Source: Gavia stellata
Lineage: Eukaryota > Chordata > Aves > Gaviiformes > Gaviidae
Length of the DNA: 64,000 nt
NCBI RefSeq assembly: GCF_030936135.1
Contig: NC_082596.1
Coordinates: 94,286,449-94,350,448 of the forward strand
Direction of reading: 5' to 3'
The translations under genes were made by a program, and so were the position numbers. The notes under the pieces were generated by a model. That model did no database searches, was not told the origin of the DNA, and worked only from the letters and a program-made list of their open reading frames with translations. Shown piece by piece: positions 1 to 11,482 of the stretch. Numbering within the stretch: the stretch's first letter is position 1; every line of letters starts with the position of its first letter.

Positions 1-3000
1 TTCCACCTTTTTTTTCTCCATATGGAATCATTTTCCCTTATGTTCTTATTTATTTTTTACCAGCCTTCATGCAGAGATCACACTAAGAAGGCACTCAGTC
101 CCCATTTTGCTAGTTTTGCTAAGACAAACATTTGGTGAGAATGCTTTTTAAATTCTCGTGTTCCCTATAGGAAGATGACGGAGAGGAAGAGCCCTTGTTT
201 TACAGAAGCCTAGAAAAATCACTGGAATTTTGTACAAAAGTTTCATGGAGATTATAGGGAGTAATCAGAAAAGACAAAATATTTGTCATTTGAAACTATC
301 GAGATTGAAAAAATACTCTGTTTATATTCCTCCTCAAAATGTCTTTTCCACATGTTTGAAAAGTTGAAGTGCTCTGAGGATTTGTTTTTGATCCAGATTA
401 AACAGTTTTGCATCTTTCCAAAGCCAGCCATTAAATGAAGTTGACTGGATAACTTTGTAAACTATTCTATAAAAGGAAGGCAAGAGCAACTATATTTTCA
501 GTATTATGACTCCAACATACATATGCAAAATGGGAACACATAAAACCTTTTGTTTCATTGTGTATCGGAAGAGTCAGACAATCAGATCACATACAGGAAT
601 ATTTTTCTGCAGCTTCAGTTTTGCATGCTCAATCATCTGCATACATAACTTGGGGATCATCTTTTAAAAACATAGCTAAAAATTTGGCGTTTCAAACTCT
701 GCATTAACTAACATTCTGTTATTAAACACAGATACTTCCAAGTAAGTAAAAGACAAAATCCAGTGTTATTACCCAGTCTTCAATTCACCTACCTAAAATA
801 AGTATTCTGCAAAGAACTATTCTGTTAGAAAAGATTTTTCATTCCTCTGTGGTAGCTATCAGTCAGACACAACACTTTGCATATCTCAAAAACTTAAAAT
901 AAAATAAAATGGAATAGGAATATTCTATCTTCCAGTACTGACCAATAGCTCTTAATCAAAATGTGACAGTCTAACTCATGGTCTACAACCTGATATGAGA
1001 TGGAAAGATAAGATTATTGAGAAACGAGCACTAAGTGCTGTTATTTGTAATATTGGTACATCACATGTAATGCCTATGAAGCATGAGTAATGAACTAAAA
1101 GCTATATAACATAATCTGCATATAGTAAGCCCTTCTTTTGGCATATTTTTTACACCAAGTGGAAGCAATCTACTGATTTTGCTTCCAGAAAAGCTCTTGA
1201 AGATAAAAGGAATGTGATAATTTAAGGAAATATTATTTCAATTAAATTCCTAAGGCAAAAGTGAAAGACAAAGGGAGATGGAAACATACGGCTAATCACA
1301 GCTGTGCTTTGTAGTTCCTCCAGTTGTTCCAGGAGCTTTCCCCTCAGTACGGATGACTGTCCAGCTATTGACAGCGCTGTCCTGAGCTACTGTCAGAATT
1401 AGAAGGCTATTAAGGGCTAGGATCAGCTTCCTTTACCAAGGTTCAGGGAACAGTCAGAGAAGACGGTATGCCAAGTTCCATATTACTTCTTTGGAGGACA
1501 TAAACCCAGGCCACTTTCAAAAGGCAGAGGGGAGCATTTTCAGCTAAATAGAATCCAATTCCTAATTTATAGAAGAAAACTAATATTTGGACCTATTTAT
1601 TTCTGGTTATTGTAACTTTTCCTCTCCTTTCTCTTCTCTCACCTTTGTTTTCTTTTTGGTACTAGTAAGAAATGATGGTCTTCACTTAAAGTGCAGGTCT
1701 GGGAATCAGGAATTGTTGAGTTTTTTTCCCAAAGACTTCCTGTGCAGCCACAAATAAACATCTTAACCTCTATGTCAGTTCTCACACCTGATAAAAGAAC
1801 TTTACCTTTATATTTATCTACTTCTCTCCTTCTGCTTATGAGTCTTAATTGCTGATAATTTTAATTCATTCCTGTTTGTAAAGTCTTTGAGAATTTCAGG
1901 ATGAAAGGTGCAAGAGAAAAGCAATGTATACTATTTTGTGGTAGAATGCTTTAATTAAAACATCATGCAACAGTTTCAAATAAACCACTCTTTCCTATGA
2001 TCTACATTTAAGGTGCTTGTCTAACCTTATACAGCAAGAGACAGGCTCTTCTCAAAAGTAAGTTATATGAGGATCCTGACTTTAGCTGATGCCGTTAGGC
2101 TTGAGAGAAACTTCCCTCTCCAGTAACGGTAAAGGGAGCCTAGGGAGTTTACCTGCTGCTTTTGTGAATATCTTCCTTTGTTAGCTAGTCTCTAACATTA
2201 ATTAACTGTGTGCCTTATTTTGGCACCACTACCAACCCCTCAAAATGCCAAGAAAAGCGGGCTAGTAAATGAAAGAGCAAATGGTGGGTTCAGAAGTGTT
2301 CATTCCTTTTATTCACAAGGCTCTTCTAATGTTATAAGATAACAGGATTTTTCAAGCTCACCTGTAATCTTTTCAGGGAAGATTTGCAAATGAAGCCGAA
2401 TTAAATCAAGTTCATAAGCCATGTGGCTGTGGCTTAGAAGAGAGCTGTTTTTCTACCACCCATTCTAGAGTTTTGGCTGTGGCCCTATTATAATTTTACT
2501 GCCTTCATCAGATTGCCACTTTTCCCTGCTGCAGGCAACAACTGCTTCATTTACTCAGCAGGGCCTCAATTTCCAAACAAGATCCAGCCTCTAAGCAGAA
2601 CAAACTGTTCTAGCAATCATCCTAGAACTTAGCAGATGTAGACCACTTGCTACCAGTTCTGGTTTATTGCTGAAGCATCTCCTTTTATTGCTTCCCAAGG
2701 GATGCCTTCCATGGTTTATCCCCTAAACGCTCTACCTTTCTTCTCCCTTGTTTATCATCGCTTCAAGAATCACGTCCATAGTTATGAAATAATGAAGGAT
2801 TCAGGGTTACATGCATACCTGTTCCACAAGTACAGAACACATTGTCTAAAGGCAAGAAAATTCATTAACACTGTATACCTTATTCATTATAATCCTCTAA
2901 TTTGGAAAGTCTTTTCATGGGTAAATGCACCCGAGGAACAGATGAGAGATCACGCATTTGCTGACGTATTCATACAGATAAGCCTCACACAACAAGAAAA

Positions 3001-3777
3001 TAGGCCCAACCTGCTGAGGCTAGTTTGTAGATTACCACTGACACATCAGATCTGGAAACAGATCACACTGATTATGACAGCATATGTTTTGCGTATGGTG
3101 GAAATGCACATCTTTTACGCAGAGAGTTTTCAAATATAGAAAACCATCTCATGGTTTTGTAGAGGGTTTTTTTTTTAAATAATGCTGACTTATTTATGAA
3201 ACATTTGTGATTAAACAGTAAAGATATAACTTCTCTTCGATTGTTGCAAATTATTATTTTTTTAATAGAAGAACTGCCCCCATTTCTCTAAACATCTCTC
3301 AGACTGAGGATCAGCTATATCATGATTTCTGCTGCGTAATATCTTTTTTAACTGTATGGAGCTATATACCCACAATGTCATATCTATAATTTTACAGGTA
3401 GTGACCTGTCTTTCCAGGAGCCTCCGTTCCCTTTCTCTGGATAAATTTCAGTACAATTTATGCTGTTTCTCTCACTGTGGACATTGTAAAATATTGTTTG
3501 CCTCCCTCAAATAGCCAGAATTTTAACATAAGCAAGCTTGGATGGCTGAAGAAGCAAAGAAGGATGAGAAGGCAGTTGTGGGGAGGGGGAACAGCAGGCT
3601 AGAAACATTGAGAATACCTGTCTCAGAATTGACAACTGGAGCTTTCCAGGATCAATGGCATTTGCACCTCATTCAGGGCAAAATTTTGGCACTCTCTTCA
3701 TCCAGCCATACTTAGGAACCCACAGCTGAACTTGTTAATGAAATTCCCTTTCACAGTTAAAAATAAAAAACTAAAAA
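1..3777. other. AT-rich region upstream of PRL, no recognised gene
   Basis: I see no repeat family or conserved coding exon here. The 145-codon frame at 2702-3139 resembles nothing I know and has no domain or splice context, so I treat it as chance. Distal pituitary enhancers of PRL would be expected in such a region, but no specific element can be pinned down by eye. Confidence 0.6.
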
Positions 3778-3910
3778 ACACTGAATATGAATGTGGAAGA
3801 AAGGCAATTTGATGTTTGTAATTATCGAGGTAAACTCCACGACCTGCTGAATGTATGCAAAATGGACCCTGGGTGGTGTATATAAAAGTGGCATGGGCAG
3901 AGAATAAGAG
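3778..3910 (+). promoter_or_regulatory. PRL: PRL proximal promoter with TATA box and two POU (Pit-1-like) sites
   Basis: A TATAAAA box lies at 3881-3887, placing the transcription start near 3910-3914 and giving a 5' UTR of about 50 bases. ATGAATG (3787-3793) and ATGTATGCAAA (3851-3861) each match the Pit-1 half-site ATGNATA with one mismatch. They sit about 120 and 55 bases upstream of the inferred start. Pit-1 (POU1F1) control of prolactin in pituitary lactotrophs is established for vertebrates. Binding to these exact sites is inferred. Confidence 0.75.
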
Positions 3911-3963
3911 CAAGTATTGAAACTTCTTTCTGGTAGAGCAAGTCATCATACAGGATGCCTACC

Positions 3964-3991
3964 ATGAGCAACAAGGGGGTTCCACTGAAAG
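3964..3991 (+). CDS. PRL: PRL coding exon 1 (start of signal peptide)
   Basis: Encodes MSNKGVPLK plus the first base of a Gly codon, followed by the donor GTAAG at 3992 (phase 1). The ATG at 3964 gives the standard 30-residue signal peptide. A second in-frame ATG at 3955 would add Met-Pro-Thr; both have A at -3. The start at 3964 is preferred because the total then equals the usual avian 229 residues. The 5' UTR probably begins near 3910, about 30 bp after the TATA box. Confidence 0.93.
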
Positions 3992-6900
3992 GTAAGACTT
4001 TTGCCATTCACTTGCTGATAACTTTCATATTTCCTTAAATTTAGATTGAATTAGGAAGTAACTGAAATGTAACAGCTCTAGAAACTGAGGCCTTCCAACC
4101 ACCTAGTCTTCCAGTAATGGTGAAACCTGCCTCCACCTCAAACATGTAGTGTCCAAAGCTTGGAATTAGAAGGCAGCTTGATCCCTTTTTTACTCAGTCC
4201 TTTGTCTCCTAAGACTACCTTTGCATTGGACAGTGTCACAGAAAATTGGCTTGAGGGATGTGACACCTGCACACGAAAGACTGGATCCAGACTACTTTGC
4301 TACACGACTCAGAAGGCAATGACTAAAAGTCGTTATCCACAAGTCTAGAAGTGATGTAGTAAGTTTGAAGTGAATGTTTTCACAATCATCTTCAACTTTC
4401 TAAGCCAAAAATTCTCAGCTTTTCTTGTTCACAGAATTATTCCCCAGAGTACTTTCCTAACTGCAGCATGCGGCATGCACCTTGTTCATGGGGGAGGAGA
4501 GAGGCTTACTTCAATATTGTGTAAATGCACTTTTCTTGAATTTAGAGCTAGAAGGAAACTTATCACATGATAACATTAGGGACAGCTCTGCTGATTTATG
4601 GAGTACACTTTAATTTAATATTTAGAATAAGTCTAGTGAGCCAATACAGGTAGCAGGCCAATTTCCAGAACTAAAGCTCTCAAGAGCACAGAACAGTGTT
4701 CTTTGAATAAGTACGTTCATTTACCAAATATTTGCTTTTAATTTTTTCCATTGTTTTTCTGTGCATATTTTATTTCACTGAATAGAAAACTTGACTTTAA
4801 AATTAATATTAAAAGCTGTAAACAGATGAGGTTTTGTGTTTTAGATAATGAGAAGTCCTCTATATCAGTTTCAGAAGCTCAGGAGAAAAGACAAAAGATC
4901 TCTCAGATTTCTTAGCAGTAGGCAATTCAGGGTTAACTCTAAACAGCAAAGCAGCACAGCTGCTGGAAATCTTCTGAAGGAACTCCCAGGACAATCAAAA
5001 CCTTAAGAGAGTGACCTAACCACCCTCCCACAAAATTAATTTAAACTCCAAATGTTTGCAAAGAAGAAAAGGACCTGTGGGAGGAGGAGAAGAAAAAAAA
5101 AAAAGACAAAAAAAAAAGACAGACCAATCTATTTTCCAAACTTATATATCTGTGCAAATATAATTATGTATCTATATTTACACTGGGAAGAAGTTCGATT
5201 TTTTCATTCCATTTATCACTGTATGATAAAGTCAGGCTCAATAGTAAGAGACTTCAGAATACAGTGTACACTGCAACACAGGTTACCTTGCCTCCTCAAA
5301 CTCTGGAGCAGGCTCTGCTAAACAGTCAGGCTGATGGAGGGGAGAAAGGATAACAGAATTACCATGCTTCCCTCCTCCATTGATTTTCAGCAGCCAGTAC
5401 AGGGGATACTCTGAGCCATGTGACGGCACAGCCAGAATCACCCAGCGTCTGGCTCTGACAGCTACTTCTAAACGCACATGCAAGTCAATGTGATTCCGTT
5501 TTGGTTTGTTTTAAACCTGAACAGGTTTGTTGCTGGTGGTCCTTCTGGTGTCCAACATGCTCCTGACAAAGGAAGGAGTGACCTCCTTGCCAATCTGCCC
5601 CAATGGATCTGTCAATTGCCAAGTTTCCCTTGGGGAACTTTTTGACCGAGCAGTTAAACTTTCACACTACATCCACTTCCTCTCTTCAGAAATGTTCAAT
5701 GAATTTGTAAGTACTCTGCCTTTTCCTGAGAGCGAGAAAATATAAAAATGCAATTTAATACTTTTTAAGCACAAACATATGTTAACATGTGAAATCCTTC
5801 AATAAGTAAACAAATATGACTGCTGCACAGTCAGTGATAGTCCCAATGGTGACCAAATCTGTGTATAGTGCTGGCCATTACTAAGATCCCCAACGCTTCT
5901 ATTAAAAGATACCATTTTCCCATCATTCTTTATCTGTGGGACAAGTTTGTGTTTGCTGAGTGCCAGTTTCACTCTAAAGACTCACCAGAAACTTTTGACC
6001 TTTACAGCATAAAAGCAGTGATAAAAGCAATGGAACCACAATTAGTTAATACAGTGTTTGAATTGAAGCTCTTCTTACTTACCTGTTTCAACAACGCCTA
6101 TCCTTGCTGATCTGCAGGATGAACGCTATGCTCAGGGCCGGGGTTTTATTACAAAAGCTGTTAATGGCTGCCACACTTCCTCCTTAACCACTCCTGAAGA
6201 TAAGGAGCAAGCTCAGCAGATTCACGTAAGTCCCATTTCTAATGTTATTCAGTGTGAGATAGAGCGTGGGGAGGGGGGAAAGAGGGAGGGTTAGGCAATA
6301 GAGAGGCAGCAGAGAGAGAGGGAAATCAGCTCAATCGGAATAAAAAAGCCAGGAAGAGGAAAGCACCAAAAAGCCAAGAAAAGCTGATTTAGTATTTGCT
6401 GATACTAAGTTACAGACTATACAGAATATATAAGTACCAGTAACTTCAATCTTCCCTTCCTTTTCCTGTATGTTACATTCAGCCATTGAGTCTTATTTCC
6501 AGTTACAGTATAACCTCATGGCACAATGCCAGTTACCATGCTTGTACAGTACTGAGAACTCTACAACCTTTGAATATTACCTTAAAACACCTTATAGACA
6601 ATTATTACATTAACAAACATAAAAACATATTGGCACTATAGTGAATACTGTATGCAGGCAGAGGTAAATAGTTTTCCAGTAACTGAAAACACTGACATTA
6701 CTAAACAAATGCTAAATAGCTATTCTTGCTGTTACCAGTAGGTAAAAGTGGTCACATCATCATCCAAATACAAAAACTCTAGTGCAAAATACTGCAAAAT
6801 ACTTGTAAAAAGAAACATGCTACGTACGTCAATTTAATAATTATAAACTTAAGGGAAGATGAAGATAGTCTTGTTCAGCCTATGCTCACAGATACGATTT

Positions 6901-9900
6901 GAAAATACTCAGGAGAAAAAACTAAGCACAAGTGTACGAATGGGGCTGTGCCAGGGAGAAATCTTTATCAGTTTCATGGCGGTGATATCCTTGCAATTCC
7001 AGTATCGCCATCTTCTCAGTACATCATTCAGAAAGTCTATTGGGAGCGATGGAATTCACAGCCCTGGGTATATAACAAGTCTGGTTGTGTTCAGATCCAG
7101 TGCATCTAGCAAAGAAGAAATGGTTGAATACTACCATAATCATAAGCTTTATGAATTTTTATTGCCCACAAGAAAGGACAATTTTTAAAACCAGAGAGCT
7201 CTTTGCTGGAAGCACCATTGTTCAAAGGGGAGGACAGATGAGTTATGTAGAGGCAATAAAAGCTATTTAGTGGTTTACCATAATGTACACCTTCCATTCA
7301 GTACTAAATTTTTTTTAAAAATCATTGGATTTTAAAATACTCATCAAAAATCAGATAAGGAGTTCTGGTTTTTTCACAAAGATGAAACACAGTTGTGCTT
7401 GCTAGTTCTTAATGTGGAGAGGGTTTAATGATATTTTCCATTAGAATACTGTAACTGCTTTAGCTAATATTGTAGAACATGGTGACAACAATTACAAACT
7501 TCAAAAATGCAATTGCAGAGAGGTATCTAAGACAGGGCTATAGGGCACAGTTAGTGGTAGGTCCTGGAATAAGTTCCCAGATCACTATGTCTGAGGACAT
7601 TACTCTAAATGCCTCCTAATGCTGCCAGCATTTAGCCTTCCTATTTTAACTGCCTTTTCTTAATGTGGGTGAGCAGCATGAAGACCTACTGAATTTAGTA
7701 CTGGGAGTGCTGCGCTCCTGGAATGATCCCCTGATCCATCTGGCCTCTGAAGTACAAAGAATCAAAGAAGCTCCAGACACCATCCTCTGGAAGGCTGTAG
7801 AGATTGAAGAACAAAACAAGCGGCTTCTAGAAGGAATGGAGAAAATAGTTGGGCGGGTAAGTATTAAGGCCTTAACATCCTTCCAGCCTGTTGCTGTAAG
7901 GAAGGCACACACAGTGACAGGCCCTCCCTGCCTGGAATAGGAAAGGAAGCAGTAGGTGTGAAGGAAAAAAAGTGAGCCAAGATAGCTGAATCTGAGAACT
8001 TTTCCGCTTTCTTCTTTCGGCTTTCTTTTTTTTTCTGCTACCTTGCAATTTCTAAAGAGACAACGTGGTATGACTGGCATAGCGTGATCCAGCGTTCTCC
8101 CAGTCCTACTTCAAGGGAAGGTGTAATCATCAGGACTAGTAATTGTCATCCTATCTTTGAGTATTTTGAATTTGCGATCCTGATTTTTTAAGGATGCGTC
8201 TGTGTTTTTTCACATGCACATATTTATATGTACGTTTTAGCATTTTTATACACATCTGTATACATCTAGGTATTGTGTATAGTTTTCAGAAACAGATACT
8301 GTGTTTAAAACTGTTCTGGAAGCCTGGGCTATTGCAAAGATGTGGCATACAGCAAAGTAGTCATGGTACCTTTCATTTCTCTTTTCGCACCATACTGGTT
8401 CCTCTGAACTCTGGCTCTGACTTGGCTTCCCCTACACTTGTAAGGTTAGACAACAAGGCTGTTGTCTGACAAAACCCATACTCGAATACCCCTTGTTATC
8501 AGTAATTGATTGAAAGCTTTCCTAAAAAAATCAGCTCTAGCTTGTTTATTTTTAAAGGGGTCTCTCTTAGTCCCTGAATATATCATTCTGTCAGTGAGTT
8601 AGATATTAACAAGAGGTTCTGACTTTACTGGCTTTTGCTCAGGCTCTGAACAGTTGGTGGCATTAAGAGTGCCACCCACCATCTCTGTATCCACCACTTT
8701 CCACTAGATCACTCACTCACTCAGGCGTTTCCTTGCTCAGAAGCCTTAGCCCATCCAGGCCACAAATGCATTTATCAGTGTAATCAAATACATCTCTATC
8801 CCATATCCATGGGTAAAAAGGGTGCAGGCAAGCATCCAAGGTAACAGCAGAAGTCAGGTGCTGCTACAGTTACCCTGTCACCACCTTCTCGTTCGCATTA
8901 TTTACGGAAGGAGGTTGAAGACAAGACTGGCAAATTCATTAGTGTCAAACCATGTTTTTGAGTGATAGTAGGTCTATCGTTTTTTCTGCCTGTTGCTTAA
9001 ACTGAGTGATAGAGGCTCCACAGATAGATACTCTCTTATGTGCTTTTACAAAGTACAGCTGGTGGGAAATAAGGAAAATGCAGAAGCACCAACAGGCACA
9101 GACCTCCTTCCTGCTATGAAAGGTAGATTTTTGTGATATGAGAAAATTAATGATTGTCTCTTTCAAACAAGGAGACCTATACCAATCATCTTCACCTCAG
9201 ATACTAACTCACTACATGAGTTCCTACACATACCTTTCTAACATTAGAGGTCACTGTGTCACTCAGCATTTATTTTTTTTTTTAATGGAATCTGAGGTAC
9301 AGTACATCTGAAGATGTACATCTGAAGATGTACTGTTGAGAGATTTGTCTAGTAAAATGTTTTTGAAGCTGCCTGTATCAGAGAGATCACCTAAGAGATA
9401 GGCAAGACAAAGGTGGAGATGCACACAAAGAAGTTCTAGGAACAAGTGTTAACAAAGATTTCAAGGTGGAGGGAACCAAAAAGAGATGTCACTGATGAGT
9501 CCATGCATGAAGGAAGGTTTGATTTTTCTGCAACGTCAGATTCCACTGGACGTTGGTTAACACACTAGTTCTCTTAAAACACTACTGACACAGTCAAGCT
9601 TTTAATTTAGGGAAATAAACTGAAAAATCTGACAAATACATTCAAAATCTGCATGGAGACATAGAACATTATACAGAATAGTGGGAACCATAACAGGAAA
9701 CACTTTACCAGGCATACATAACAACTAGCATTCCTCAAGGCCAGCATTTTAAATGTTCTACATCCAGCCAAATTCACAATTGGTATCATTTTGTATCTTC
9801 AGGTTCATTCTGGTGAGATCGGAAATGAAGTTTACTCTCAGTGGGAAGGCCTTCCATCCCTGCAACTCACTGATGAGGACTCCAGACTCTTTGCCTTTTA

Positions 9901-9994
9901 CAACCTGCTGCATTGCCTCCGCAGAGATTCCCACAAAATTGACAACTATCTCAAGCTTCTGAAGTGCCGCCTAATCCACGATAGCAATTGTTAA
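3964..9994 (+). CDS. PRL: Prolactin precursor, spliced gene of five coding exons
   Basis: Prolactin is a pituitary four-helix cytokine hormone that signals through the prolactin receptor; in birds it drives incubation and parental behaviour. The coding exons 3964-3991, 5525-5706, 6118-6225, 7677-7856 and 9803-9994 join in frame to 229 residues. Residues 1-30 form a signal peptide with a Leu/Val-rich core, and the mature hormone of 199 residues begins LPICP. All six expected cysteines are present at mature positions 4, 11, 58, 174, 191 and 199. The somatotropin/prolactin signature from Cys174 to Cys191 ([18 protein letters not shown]) is intact. His27, His30, Ser179 and His180, familiar from mammalian prolactin, are conserved. 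Introns are 1533, 411, 1451 and 1946 bp. There is no frameshift or internal stop, so the gene looks functional. An Asn-Gly-Ser sequon at mature 6-8 is unusual. Identification comes from recalled family sequences and is very secure. Confidence 0.98.
3992..5524 (+). other. PRL: PRL intron 1
   Basis: Phase-1 intron with donor GTAAG and acceptor AACAG. It contains an A-rich, purine-rich tract around 5085-5120. No repeat family was recognised, and small open frames inside it are not supported. Confidence 0.9.
5525..5706 (+). CDS. PRL: PRL coding exon 2 (signal peptide end, helix 1 region)
   Basis: Preceded by a pyrimidine-containing tract ending in AACAG and followed by the donor GTAAGT. It completes the Gly codon split by intron 1, then encodes the hydrophobic core [13 protein letters not shown], the cleavage region KEGVTS, and mature residues 1-40. 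These include the small N-terminal disulfide loop Cys4-Cys11 and His27/His30. Codons for mature residues 6-8 read Asn-Gly-Ser, an N-glycosylation sequon. The exon ends at a complete Phe codon (phase 0). Confidence 0.97.
6118..6225 (+). CDS. PRL: PRL coding exon 3
   Basis: This 108-bp, 36-codon exon lies between an acceptor ending CTGCAG and the donor GTAAGT, phase 0 at both sides. It encodes mature residues 41-76, from [10 protein letters not shown] to EQAQQIH. It contains Cys58, which pairs with Cys174 in the family, within Asn56-Gly-Cys58. That triplet fits the rarer Asn-X-Cys glycosylation pattern. Confidence 0.97.
6226..7676 (+). other. PRL: PRL intron 3
   Basis: Phase-0 intron with donor GTAAGT. 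It holds a GA-rich purine tract at about 6268-6325 and otherwise AT-rich sequence. The acceptor is the tandem GAGCAG at 7671-7676. No mobile element was recognised. Confidence 0.88.
7677..7856 (+). CDS. PRL: PRL coding exon 4 (helices 2-3)
   Basis: This 180-bp, 60-codon exon encodes mature residues 77-136, from [15 protein letters not shown] to EGMEKIVGR, and ends at the donor GTAAGT. The acceptor reads GAGCAG, a tandem NAGNAG. Use of the downstream CAG gives the standard 229-residue protein, while the upstream GAG would insert one Gln before His77. A purine-rich gap of about 16 bases separates the pyrimidine tract from the AG. Confidence 0.97.
7857..9802 (+). other. PRL: PRL intron 4
   Basis: Phase-0 intron, the longest of the gene, with donor GTAAGT and acceptor TTCAG. 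It contains a 38-bp near-palindrome at 9299-9336. No repeat family was recognised. Confidence 0.9.
9299..9336. repeat. Near-perfect 38-bp palindrome in PRL intron 4
   Basis: The outer arms ACAGTACATCT and AGATGTACTGT are exact reverse complements. The middle, AGATGTACATCT, is itself self-complementary, and each join is the dinucleotide GA. The sequence also reads as a tandem copy of a 14-bp unit. It could form a hairpin in RNA or a cruciform in DNA; no function is known. Confidence 0.85.
9803..9994 (+). CDS. PRL: PRL coding exon 5 (helix 4 and C-terminus)
   Basis: The acceptor is TTGTATCTTCAG. The exon encodes 63 residues, beginning [14 protein letters not shown] and ending RLIHDSNC, then TAA at 9992-9994. 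It carries Cys174, Cys191 and Cys199, Ser179 and His180. The C-terminal signature between Cys174 and Cys191 matches the somatotropin/prolactin pattern with no missing residue. Confidence 0.97.
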   Translation, partial: VHSGEIGNEVYSQWEGLPSLQLTDEDSRLFAFYNLLHCLRRDSHKIDNYLKLLKCRLIHDSNC

Positions 9995-10300
9995 GTACTC
10001 ATGGGCCTAATCACTTATTTACTGAAATCATTCATCATGGTGTTCTTGTTGCTTTGCCACTTTTCTTTGCAAACTTTACGAAAAGTCACACTGTACAGCA
10101 TCAGGATCGTCAGTAACTTTCAGGCATGTTTGTGTGAATTCTGGCTGCAACTATTAGCACCATTTTTCTTGGTGTTTTAAAAAGTTATTAAATTACTTGT
10201 ATGACAAAAATACACTTTTCTGTCTAATCTCCTCACTTAGTAGCATTTCAGTGATAACCAGATCATGCAGATACCAATAAAAATGTTATTAAATCCAAAA
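9995..10300 (+). other. PRL: PRL 3' UTR with polyadenylation signals
   Basis: After the stop there is an ATTTA motif near 10017, a variant signal ATTAAA at 10187-10192 and a canonical AATAAA at 10276-10281. Cleavage about 15-25 bases after the canonical signal would end the mRNA near 10300. The exact end is inferred. Two signals raise the possibility of two 3' ends about 90 bases apart. Confidence 0.7.
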
Positions 10301-11455
10301 GCACATAACACTGAGTGGTGTCAGTGAATGAAAAATAGCTGGTATGGTTTATATCTTTAGAAGTGGCTTCTCTTTTTGGATCTCAGTCTCTGTTTACTGA
10401 TGACAGGATATCTTACTTCCATTGCTCTTTACCCCCCCTCCCCCCAAAAAGAGAGGAAAAAAAAGAGGGACATCAAAAAGCAGATTAATCATGTATTACA
10501 CTAAACTACCCTAAACTAAAAGTATGGTCTGAAATCCAAACTACTTGGATTGATGCTTTTACTCTGTACAAAAACTGTCTGAGTAGGGGAGAGAAAGGTA
10601 AGAAATCCATCCTGGCTAACATAGCCATTGATTCACCATGCAGTCCATGGAGAGAGAAGACACATCCAGAATTTTAAGGACAGAGATCCAAGTATATCTA
10701 CGTCTCTACTGACTGTTTAGAGAAGAAGCATTTCCAAAGGAAGGTTCATGACATTTGAGGTGACTATCTGAGGGCAAAGGAACCAACAGGTTTCAGTAGG
10801 TCCCAACAGGAAATGCTGGGCATCCATATCATATCCACCTACCGTTCACATTCCTCCAAGTGATGTGGTGGTTGCAGTTGCTCAGAAAACTTTCAAGCTA
10901 TAAAAAGGCACTAGCTGAGCTAAGGTGTCCACTGTCATAAACCTGAAGTGTCTCCATTCAGTTTGGGTTTAGTCGCACTCAAAGTTTTTATGGCACTCAT
11001 TTCAAAACACTACAGTTAAACATCGGAAAATTGGAAAGACCAAAATAATTGACTACTTTTGAAAAAAATCTGGCTTACAGTCACACAGCAAGCAAGAAGC
11101 CAAAGAGCAGATGGAGCCATTGGCCGTATCTATATACTGTCTTTGTAAGCCATAAACAAACTTGGCCTTGGCTTCATCGCACAGCTTCAGCAAAGAGGAG
11201 CTTAAATTCAAATCAGCTCCTCACAGGTTTGGCTTCCCACTAGACAAGCCTACTGCATTGCCCCAGAGTTGAGGCAGCTTGGAGGAAGAGTGAAACACCA
11301 GAGAAGATGGGTTTGAGGGCTTAAGCCTCTCATTACCATAGCAGAATAAGCACAGCCATAATAGGTATTTATGTAAGAGATTAAATACCAGCTGCTAGAA
11401 AGGTCTCATTTTAGCCATCTCTATAAGGATGTAATGATACTTGCATTTCTAATTA

Positions 11456-11482
11456 TGTGTGTGTGTGTATATATATATATAT
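11456..11482. repeat. (TG)n(TA)n microsatellite
   Basis: A run of alternating TG passes directly into alternating TA dinucleotides, a typical compound microsatellite likely to vary in length. Confidence 0.9.

Noticed and set aside
2702..3139. 145-codon open frame upstream of PRL, + strand
   Set aside because: No domain, signal peptide or family resemblance, AT-rich random-looking composition, and no splice or promoter context. Frames of this length occur by chance in 64 kb.
5868..6110. 80-codon frame within PRL intron 2
   Set aside because: Lies wholly between the well-supported exon 2 donor and exon 3 acceptor; not part of the hormone.
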